A stretch of 47,834 nucleotides of DNA from a virus. The stretch covers positions 1 to 47,834 of the IMG/VR virus record IMGVR_UViG_3300048930_000091; one strand, given 5' to 3'. The translations under genes and the position numbers were made by a program. The notes beneath the pieces were generated by a model. It was not told the DNA's origin, ran no database searches, and saw nothing but the letters and a program-made list of their open reading frames with translations. Positions within the stretch are counted from its first letter, which is position 1; the number at the start of each line of letters is the position of its first letter. Shown piece by piece: positions 42,282-47,834 of this stretch.

Positions 42282-42289
42282 TATTTATG
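42282..42289 (-). promoter_or_regulatory. late promoter box (CATAAATA), minus strand
   Basis: CATAAATA on the minus strand lies about 35 bases upstream of the 1048-aa protein start, with CCGGAG ahead of the ATG. It is the same variant as at 29353 and 30443. A strong inverted repeat lies six bases further upstream. Confidence 0.62.
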
Positions 42290-42295
42290 ATAATA

Positions 42296-42330
42296 TGTGT
42301 CGGATCCTCGTAGTACGAGGATCCGACACA
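42296..42330. repeat. 35-bp near-perfect palindrome
   Basis: Two 17-base arms, TGTGTCGGATCCTCGTA (42296-42312) and TACGAGGATCCGACACA (42314-42330), surround one base. No T-rich run follows on either strand, so it lacks the usual terminator form. It lies between the end of the 94-aa gene and the late box for the 1048-aa gene. It could be a hairpin or a protein-binding palindrome. Confidence 0.8.
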
Positions 42331-42381
42331 ATCAGCACGTACATATTATTGTATAATTGATGATTTGATGCTCTTGGTGTG

Positions 42382-42666
42382 TTAGATTTTGTGCTTATAG
42401 TATTTTACACGACCAGATTTCTTCTCAAAGGTATACCTGGTGTTTTTATCTGGGTAGACAATCTCAATTTTAACTACACCCCGTAACTTAAGGAGTTTGT
42501 CTTTTATTAAAGACGCATGACAGTTGTTATCTGCGTAAAATGATATATCTCTGTAACCAAATCCGTATCCAGAACCAAAACTTTCTGCATTTGCAGTTTG
42601 TTTAATCAATTCGTCATTATTTGCATTGTTTTTCGAATATACCCAAACTTGTATTTTGTTGTTCAT
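42382..42666 (-). CDS. hypothetical protein (94 aa)
   Basis: The product opens with a beta-strand (KIQVWVYSKNN), has a GSGYGFGYRDISFYADNN segment, and ends in a basic strand pair (RYTFEKKSGRVKYYKHKI). AAAGG lies before the ATG. The frame is compact and isolated, preceded by a promoter about 210 bases upstream. No family is recognised. Confidence 0.6.
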   Translation of the reverse strand: MNNKIQVWVYSKNNANNDELIKQTANAESFGSGYGFGYRDISFYADNNCHASLIKDKLLKLRGVVKIEIVYPDKNTRYTFEKKSGRVKYYKHKI

Positions 42667-42753
42667 TTTGTATTATCCTTTCACCTCGCCTTGGCTATTT
42701 GTGCCGTCGTATTATATCGCTGGCAATAGTTCTTGGTATTAATTTTTTGTAAT

Positions 42754-42811
42754 ATGTTATAATCCATATTTACTCATTGGTGGTTGATGGTAGATGTTAT
42801 AATCCATATTT
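42754..42811. repeat. direct repeat of 18 bp, 40 bp apart
   Basis: ATGTTATAATCCATATTT occurs at 42754-42771 and again at 42794-42811. The 40-base step equals nearly four turns of B-DNA, so both copies face the same side. They lie in the long leader of the 94-aa minus-strand gene. They could be binding sites for one regulator. Confidence 0.75.
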
Positions 42812-42853
42812 GTTTGTTAATATTGTAATCGTTTATCATTTTTATGAATCTCT

Positions 42854-42899
42854 GTATCTGAGATGTAATCGTATCTGAGATATTATACGCGCGTATCTC
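42854..42899. repeat. GTATCTGAGAT repeats at the divergent control region
   Basis: GTATCTGAGAT occurs at 42854-42864 and 42871-42881, 17 bases apart, and a partial copy GTATCTC at 42893-42899. The last two overlap the -10 box and spacer of the minus-strand promoter at 42882-42910. That placement fits an operator. Confidence 0.65.
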
Positions 42900-42910
42900 G
42901 TATAAGTCAA
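42882..42910 (-). promoter_or_regulatory. promoter, TTGACT-N17-TATAAT (minus strand, no GCC)
   Basis: TTGACT at 42910-42905 and TATAAT at 42887-42882 with a 17-base spacer. Unlike the other TTGACT promoters the spacer centre reads GAT instead of GCC. It should serve the 94-aa gene after a leader of about 210 bases. It lies back-to-back with the plus-strand promoter at 42986. Confidence 0.7.
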
Positions 42911-42985
42911 AAATCGTCAATTCGGCGTCATAATAGTATATGTGCCGGTAACGAGGTATCCAAATTTAATTATTTTGCTATCGAC

Positions 42986-43014
42986 TTGACTCTGACTAGC
43001 CACGAGTCTAGAAT
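42986..43014 (+). promoter_or_regulatory. promoter, TTGACT-N17-TAGAAT with mid-spacer GCC
   Basis: TTGACT at 42986-42991, TAGAAT at 43009-43014, 17-base spacer with GCC at positions 8-10. The ATG of the large VWA gene is at 43021, seven bases after the -10 box, where RNA synthesis is expected to start. The mRNA should therefore have no leader. Confidence 0.82.
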
Positions 43015-43020
43015 ATATCG

Positions 43021-45621
43021 ATGAAAAATACTCTCAATCAAGATAGGCGTATGTCTTCTGGTGACATCGAAATTGAAAGTGGACTCGCCAGGCTATTGGC
43101 CGGCGAGAACCTTACAATTCAACACGATGTAAAGGCACAATCCGCTTCGTTCAATGTTGATACCAGAACATTGACAATGCCGGCATTTGCTCAAATTGAC
43201 GCCGACTTTTATGAAATGAACATATGCCATGAAGTTGGTCATGCTATGTTCACTCCTAAGAGTGACGTAATTGGTCAGACTATTGGCAGGATTGATGAAG
43301 ATCCAACAGTTGCAGATAAGGTTAAGTATGTTGTTAATACCGTAGAGGACGCCAGAGTTAATCGTCTGGTTAAGCGCAAGTACCCCGGTGTTGCCATCAC
43401 TTATCGTAATGCCGGTGATTACTTGATGAGCACTGGTATGTTTGGCGATCTCGCCGAAGTCAAAGTCGATGATTATGGCTTTCTTGATCGTATTAACCTG
43501 ATGTTTAGTATTGGTGTTGGTAATCCCGATGTTCATGTTGAATTTAAGGATGCAGAAATGCGCCTTGTTCAGCGCATGATGAATACAGAAAACTGGCAAG
43601 ATGTAGAGGCCCTGTCTAAGGATCTGTATCGGTATTGCAAGGATAATGACGAAGAGATCCCAGAAGAACAGGGCCAACAGGGTCGGGGCCAACAGGGTCA
43701 GGGCCAACGGGGTCAGGGCCAACAGGGTCAGGGCCAACAGGGTCAGGGCCAACAGGGTCAGGGCCAACAGGGTCAGGGCCAACGGGGTCAGGGCCAACAG
43801 GGTCAGGGCCAACAGGGTCAGGGCCAACAGGGTCAGGGCCAACAGGGTCAGGGCCAACAGGGTCAGGGCCAACGGGGTCAGGGCCAACAGGGTCAGGGCC
43901 AACAGGGTCAGGGCCAACAGGGTCAGGGCCAACAGGGTCAGGGCCAACAGGGTCAGGGCCAACAGGGTCAGGGCCAACAGGGTCAGGGCCAACAGGGTCA
44001 GGGCCAACAGGGTCAGGGCCCGGGCGAGAGCAATTCAAATTCTGGCAAACCAAGTATAAGGGGTGGGGGATCGAGTGGTCCTGCAACTGGCGGGGGTGTT
44101 GGAAGTGCTGGTCTTGGATCTGGCACTAAAGTCAGAGTTTCCAACTTCAAGAATGGTGTTCAGTCCAAGATTGATGAACACCTTGTAAAGCATAAGACTA
44201 CCAATTCTGACTTTGTGTATATCAACATCCCAGAAGTTGATAGCTCGAAGTATATTATTCCATCCAATAAATTGTGGGAAGCAATCGATAAGCAGATAGC
44301 TGCCAAATATCAAGTGTTGCCAACAGACGTTTCACCCAGAGAAATCTATAACAGATATGCCGCAAAGTCGCGTAAGATCATCAGTGGTCTTGTTACTGAA
44401 TTTAATGTTCGTAAATCTGCCGACGAGTCTCAGCGTACTTCTACCGCAGAAACCGGCCGAATCAATCCCAATAAACTTCATCATTATAAGTATGACGACA
44501 ATATCTTCCTGAGAGGTCAAGTTGTACGCGAAGGAAAGAATCACGGATTTGTGATGATTATTGATGGTAGTGGTTCTATGGATTCTATCATTGGATCTGT
44601 TGTAGAGAAAACCGTAGAACTTGCAACCTTCTGCCGTCAAGTCAATGTTCCCTTTGAAGTCATGATCTTCAATGATAATTCATATGCCTTTAACCTACTT
44701 ACAGCTACTCTTAAAGACAAAAATGTTGATATCAATAGTTCAAATGGCGGGTATCTTGATGGTAAGCCAAAGGATGGCGATGCTAATTTGAGTAATTGCA
44801 TTATGTTAAATGTTTTGAGTAGTAAGATGAGCGCGGCTCAATTTACTGCTGCTTGTGGTAAACTTCTTTGTTGGTCTAAGGCTGCAAGAAATTATGTTAC
44901 TGGCAACGAAACATTTTGTAGTTATGATGCCAGTTACATGAAGTTGAATGGCACACCACTAAACGAATCTATTCTTGTTGCCACTGACTATCTTCCTAAG
45001 TTCCAAAAAGATCACAAGGTTCAAATTGTAAACCTTATTGTGCTTACTGATGGTGAAGGTAACGAGAACATGACCAGTTACCGATATGATTCTAAGAAGG
45101 GTAGTTATGATTATTATTATCGCTCTAGTGGTAACTTGATCGCAAGAGATAATAAGTGTAAGATTTCTGCCAATTTGGCCACCAGATATACCAATATCAA
45201 TTGCTCTGGATATGCTTCTAGAATGACCGCTTTCTTGATCGATCGGTTGAAGTATAGAACTGGTGCAAATGCTATTGGATACTATGTTGGCGATCGTAGT
45301 TTTATGAAGCACCGTTGTGATGACACCACCAAACTTCAAAAGTTGTATGATGATTATGATAAGAATGGATCTGCCATGATCTTAGAAAATGGCTATGATG
45401 CGTATTTTATCATGTCCTATAGTTCTTTGAATAAATCAATTGTTGACGAGACCGGCAATCTGCAAAGTAATAAGAACCTGTCAGCCGAAGAAAAGTTGCG
45501 TCTTATCTCCAGTGAGGCTGCTGGTAATCGTGGATCTAGAGTGTTCCTCACACAATTCACCAATATTGTGAGTGGTAAAGCAAAGTTAGATAAACCAAAG
45601 ACTAAGAAAGTAACGGAATAA
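43021..45621 (+). CDS. CobT-like metallopeptidase-VWA protein with Gly-Gln repeat (module 2)
   Basis: The 866-residue product has three parts. The N-terminal domain has NICHEVGHAMF (HEXXH, H70-H74) and NTVEDARVNRLVKRKYPG. A low-complexity stretch of 23 GQQGQ units follows (residues 218-332). The C-terminal VWA domain has VMIIDGSGSMDS (MIDAS, about 511-522) and VLTDGEG. This build is that of the phage CobT-like proteins, partners of CobS-like MoxR ATPases. True cobaltochelatase activity is unlikely, since no CobN is seen. It has no ribosome binding site and a promoter directly at its start. Confidence 0.83.
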   Translation: MKNTLNQDRRMSSGDIEIESGLARLLAGENLTIQHDVKAQSASFNVDTRTLTMPAFAQIDADFYEMNICHEVGHAMFTPKSDVIGQTIGRIDEDPTVADKVKYVVNTVEDARVNRLVKRKYPGVAITYRNAGDYLMSTGMFGDLAEVKVDDYGFLDRINLMFSIGVGNPDVHVEFKDAEMRLVQRMMNTENWQDVEALSKDLYRYCKDNDEEIPEEQGQQGRGQQGQGQRGQGQQGQGQQGQGQQGQGQQGQGQRGQGQQGQGQQGQGQQGQGQQGQGQQGQGQRGQGQQGQGQQGQGQQGQGQQGQGQQGQGQQGQGQQGQGQQGQGQQGQGPGESNSNSGKPSIRGGGSSGPATGGGVGSAGLGSGTKVRVSNFKNGVQSKIDEHLVKHKTTNSDFVYINIPEVDSSKYIIPSNKLWEAIDKQIAAKYQVLPTDVSPREIYNRYAAKSRKIISGLVTEFNVRKSADESQRTSTAETGRINPNKLHHYKYDDNIFLRGQVVREGKNHGFVMIIDGSGSMDSIIGSVVEKTVELATFCRQVNVPFEVMIFNDNSYAFNLLTATLKDKNVDINSSNGGYLDGKPKDGDANLSNCIMLNVLSSKMSAAQFTAACGKLLCWSKAARNYVTGNETFCSYDASYMKLNGTPLNESILVATDYLPKFQKDHKVQIVNLIVLTDGEGNENMTSYRYDSKKGSYDYYYRSSGNLIARDNKCKISANLATRYTNINCSGYASRMTAFLIDRLKYRTGANAIGYYVGDRSFMKHRCDDTTKLQKLYDDYDKNGSAMILENGYDAYFIMSYSSLNKSIVDETGNLQSNKNLSAEEKLRLISSEAAGNRGSRVFLTQFTNIVSGKAKLDKPKTKKVTE
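43672..44016 (+). repeat. 23 tandem copies of a 15-bp unit (Gly-Gln repeat)
   Basis: The unit GGCCAACAGGGTCAG repeats 23 times without length change and encodes GQQGQ. Variants are GQQGR in unit 1 and GQRGQ in units 3, 8 and 14. The unit has no stop in any of the six frames, so all frames read open here; only the coding one fits the flanking domains. It lies between the metallopeptidase-like and VWA domains and is probably a flexible linker. Confidence 0.95.
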
Positions 45622-45634
45622 GGAGTTAGATAAA

Positions 45635-45946
45635 ATGAGTGTAAGATGTAAGTTTATGGCTTGCTTAGAGCGTAGACTGGGTAGGGTTCCTACAATAACC
45701 AGAAAGGATCTTATTAATTTTATAGAAAATTACAACAAGAATCCGTATGAGGGTATTTCTCTCAAAATGCCAACATGGCTGATTCATGGTGAAAAGTATC
45801 GTCAAGTTGGCGCTCGCGGAGTTTATAGATTGCCGTGGCAAGAATTAGACGATTTCTATAAGGAAAATCAAGCGTTTAAGGCACATCTTGATAAGCAGGA
45901 TGATGCCGGGCACGATGCCGTTAAATCTAGTGGATTGGCTACTTAA
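45635..45946 (+). CDS. hypothetical protein (103 aa)
   Basis: AAGGAG lies eight bases before the ATG. The product has a basic first part (RCKFMACLERRLGRVPTITRKDLINFIENYN) that looks helical, then GARGVYRLPWQELDDFY, and a polar tail. It sits between the VWA and AAA+ genes of module 2 and may share their pathway. No family is recognised. Confidence 0.6.
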   Translation: MSVRCKFMACLERRLGRVPTITRKDLINFIENYNKNPYEGISLKMPTWLIHGEKYRQVGARGVYRLPWQELDDFYKENQAFKAHLDKQDDAGHDAVKSSGLAT

Positions 45947-45962
45947 TAATTCGTTTCATAAC

Positions 45963-45991
45963 TTGACTTTAATCTGCCTTGATGATACAAT
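45963..45991 (+). promoter_or_regulatory. promoter, TTGACT-N17-TACAAT with mid-spacer GCC
   Basis: TTGACT at 45963-45968, TACAAT at 45986-45991, 17-base spacer with GCC at positions 8-10 and GA before the -10 box. Transcription should start near 45998, leaving a leader of about 50 bases with AAAAGG before the ATPase start. So the ATPase can be made independently of the upstream VWA gene. Confidence 0.82.
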
Positions 45992-46048
45992 TGTGTGCGA
46001 TAGAATAAAAATTCACGATATGCGCAGAGTTAATATAAAAAGGATATT

Positions 46049-47050
46049 ATGACAGATTCACCAAATATCGTTGCTTCTCCGGCAAAGCCAACCAACAAAG
46101 GTCGTGTTATCGGCGTAATGAGCGATAATCCACCTTCTGTGCCGCCTATTGATAAGGGCTTTGTTAAGTATGGAGAATATTACGACAATATTCGGACCAT
46201 TCTTCAAAGTCGTAAGTTTTATCCCACGATGGTCACTGGCTTGAGTGGTAATGGTAAGACCAAGACGATCGAACAAGTGTGCGCCGAGCTTGGTCGCCCA
46301 TGGACTCGTGTTAACATTACCGTAGAAACCGACGAAGATGATTTGTTCGGTGGGCTTCGTTTGATTAATGGTGAAACTGTATTCAATTATGGCCCAGTTG
46401 CTCAAGCAATGCACGACGGGGCAGTATTGCTGCTAGATGAGTTGGATCTTGCATCTGATAAGATCATGTGTATGCAGCCTATTCTCGAAGGCAACCCCGG
46501 CTTCATCAAGCGAATTGGTGAACGTATTATGCCCAAAGATGGATTTACTATTATTGCTACCGCAAATACCAAGGGGCAGGGCAACGAAACTGGTAAGTTT
46601 GTTGGTACTCGCGTTATGAACGAGGCTTTCCTCGATCGATTCCCATTCATGATTGAGCACGATTATCCTACTGCTGAAATCGAAAAGCAGATTCTAGAAG
46701 TTAGAATGGCAAATAATGGCTTGGCTGCGAATAACTTCCCCGAGTGCCTCGTGAAGTGGGCATCACAGAATCGTATCGATTATAAGAATGGTAATACAGA
46801 AGATGTTATTACCACTCGTCGTCTTATTCACATCATTGATGCTTATACCATCTTTAATGCTCGTAAAGATGCCAGAATCTTTGCAGTTATGAAGTGTCTT
46901 TGCCGATTCAATGTCGAAGCCCAAAGTGTGTTGCTAAAGGGGTATAAGGCTATTGATACTAAGGCTTTGACTGACGACGAGCAGAAGAAGATTGAGGATA
47001 TGAAGAAGATTTCTAGCCGTCTCGTTGATTGGAATCCAGTTAGTACCTAA
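46049..47050 (+). CDS. CobS-like MoxR AAA+ ATPase (module 2)
   Basis: The 333-residue product has VTGLSGNGKTKT at 62-73 (Walker A, K70), AVLLLDELDLAS at 125-136 (Walker B, D130 E131), TIIATANTKGQG (sensor 1), and MNEAFLDRFPF (arginine finger region). This is the MoxR/CobS family. It should act as a ring ATPase with the VWA protein at 43021. Unlike the module 1 ATPase it lacks the long C-terminal extension. It has its own promoter. Confidence 0.9.
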   Translation: MTDSPNIVASPAKPTNKGRVIGVMSDNPPSVPPIDKGFVKYGEYYDNIRTILQSRKFYPTMVTGLSGNGKTKTIEQVCAELGRPWTRVNITVETDEDDLFGGLRLINGETVFNYGPVAQAMHDGAVLLLDELDLASDKIMCMQPILEGNPGFIKRIGERIMPKDGFTIIATANTKGQGNETGKFVGTRVMNEAFLDRFPFMIEHDYPTAEIEKQILEVRMANNGLAANNFPECLVKWASQNRIDYKNGNTEDVITTRRLIHIIDAYTIFNARKDARIFAVMKCLCRFNVEAQSVLLKGYKAIDTKALTDDEQKKIEDMKKISSRLVDWNPVST

Positions 47051-47106
47051 GTTGAGTGTTGTTCCGTGTATTTTGTGTAATTGTAAAAAGAAAGGAATCA
47101 CATCGT

Positions 47107-47607
47107 ATGAGTACCACCAATAATGAGATTTTCTTCCATCAGTATATTCGTCGTGGCCGACGCAATGAGAAGCGGGGTGTCATTGTCGTAAAGATTAATC
47201 CAATCACTGGCGTGGCCAATGTTGGCTGGTCATTGTGCTCTGGCAACGACGACTATGATCGTACCGTTGGATTTGACATTGCACTGGCACGAATGAATCT
47301 GATTTCTATGAACCCCAAGAACCCCGACGACCAGCAACGAGTTGTTGACTTGATGCCGCATAGTGTTTATAAGATGTGGCTTGATGGCGGTGTGTTCAAC
47401 CGCATCATGATGTGCCTTGATAACTATGGTAGTCGTATTCCTTTGGATAGTTATGTGAGTGGGCATTCTCACTTTGCAGATTCTGGATCGTTGAATGGTG
47501 TTGATGAAGCGGATAATGCCGATCACGAGGCTGTTTCCTCAGCAAACGATAGTTATTATCGCCGGTCGTCGTTCGATAATGACTATTCTGGCTATGGTGA
47601 GCAGTAA
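47107..47607 (+). CDS. hypothetical protein (166 aa)
   Basis: I start at the ATG at 47107 (MSTTNNEIFFHQY), with AAGGA 11 bases upstream; the frame is open back to 47056 without a better start. The product has a mixed alpha/beta first part (GVIVVKINPITGVANVGWSLCSGNDDYDRTVGFDIALARM) and an acidic, Ser/Tyr-rich tail. No family is recognised. It follows the ATPase by 56 bases and may belong to module 2. Confidence 0.6.
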   Translation: MSTTNNEIFFHQYIRRGRRNEKRGVIVVKINPITGVANVGWSLCSGNDDYDRTVGFDIALARMNLISMNPKNPDDQQRVVDLMPHSVYKMWLDGGVFNRIMMCLDNYGSRIPLDSYVSGHSHFADSGSLNGVDEADNADHEAVSSANDSYYRRSSFDNDYSGYGEQ

Positions 47608-47672
47608 AGAAAAGTAAAGAGATTCAAAACTTTGGATTCATTTTCGCCCTACCAGGGCAAGGAGTTTGGTAT

Positions 47673-47834
47673 ATGAGTAGCGCACGTAAGGTTTCGAAGA
47701 AGTCGGCCACTAAGAAGGCATCGCGCGGCACCCGTGGCAAGTCTGTTGCCTCTAATATGCGGGTCAGCGCAGAGAATCTTCTTGTTGGTGACAAGTTTGT
47801 GATGAATGGTCAGAAGCCTGCTGTTGTTATTGAC
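47673..47834 (+). CDS. basic hypothetical protein (partial, 5' part)
   Basis: AAGGAG lies nine bases before the ATG, and the frame is open to the window edge (54 codons). The start is rich in Lys, Ser and Ala (SSARKVSKKSATKKASRGTRGKS), then VSAENLLVGDKFVMNGQKPAVVID, which looks like the first strands of a folded domain. A short inverted repeat (GCCCT/AGGGC) sits just upstream of the ribosome binding site. The rest is outside the window. Confidence 0.6.
   Translation, partial: MSSARKVSKKSATKKASRGTRGKSVASNMRVSAENLLVGDKFVMNGQKPAVVID

Noticed and set aside
42296-42330. Calling the 35-bp palindrome a terminator
   Set aside because: No T-run follows on either strand. Listed as a repeat.
43646-44086. 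Long open frames on both strands through the 15-bp repeat
   Set aside because: The repeat unit has no stop in any frame, so all six frames read open. Only the frame of the CobT-like protein connects recognisable domains on both sides.
43021-47050. Calling the CobT/CobS-like pair a cobalamin-synthesis cobaltochelatase
   Set aside because: Similarity is to MoxR/VWA domains in general. No CobN-like large subunit or corrin gene is present, so the metabolic role is not supported.
1-47834. tRNA genes, rRNA genes, CRISPR arrays, integrase or attachment sites
   Set aside because: None was recognised on reading. Short tRNAs in intergenic gaps were looked for, but the gaps do not show cloverleaf sequences; a covariance-model scan would be decisive.

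Overview
The window looks like part of the chromosome of a T4-like myovirus (a large tailed phage), AT-rich and packed with overlapping genes. It carries recognisable counterparts of the T4 core: UvsX, UvsY, UvsW, gp41 helicase, gp46/gp47 nuclease and the gp55 late sigma factor. It also has a tail-tube-like protein, several virion-type proteins and three homing-type endonucleases. No tRNA, rRNA, CRISPR array or integrase was seen. The host cannot be named from this sequence.

Layout. 1-2761 (+): small unknown genes, a terminator/promoter junction, and an ATP-dependent DNA ligase. 2762-3252: little coding, with a 29-bp inverted repeat. 3253-3789: tail-tube-like protein. 3832-18900 (+): the replication, recombination and transcription block (SWIM-SNF2 helicase, UvsY, dCMP deaminase, UvsW, gp55, gp47, nucleotidase, gp46, DNA methyltransferase, UvsX). 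This block is interrupted by two GIY-YIG endonucleases, one splitting uvsW and one beside a duplicated methyltransferase 3' end. 18842-27276 (+): a glycan or nucleotide-sugar cassette with a tandemly duplicated glycosyltransferase pair, a GT15-like enzyme, two FkbM methyltransferases, a kinase/class II aldolase, a nucleotidyltransferase and a GDPD-like phosphodiesterase. 27273-29349 (+): gp41 helicase, HNH endonuclease and a small acidic/basic protein. 29419-33980 (+): late, virion-type genes. 33967-42666 (-): Sm-like protein, metallopeptidase, a frameshifted DNA methyltransferase, a VWA/metallopeptidase plus MoxR AAA+ pair, a DUF4326-like protein and a 1048-aa PKD-containing virion protein. 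42667-43020: a divergent control region with repeats. 43021-47834 (+): a second VWA/metallopeptidase plus MoxR (CobT/CobS-like) module and downstream genes.

Two promoter classes can be read directly. Five sites share TTGACT-N7-GCC-N7-TAnAAT, with an unusual GCC fixed in the middle of a 17-bp spacer; they precede the ligase operon, the SNF2 helicase operon and both MoxR/VWA modules. A sixth TTGACT-N17-TATAAT site lacks the GCC. Separately, T/CATAAATA boxes like T4 late promoters lie before virion-type genes, which fits the gp55 homologue. One late box sits in the loop of a hairpin that would hide the ribosome binding site of read-through transcripts, as known for T4 gene e.

Three genes (uvsW 3' part, the class II aldolase, and the minus-strand methyltransferase) are each put out of frame by one nucleotide. 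They may be sequencing errors, recoding sites or real lesions; raw reads are needed to decide.
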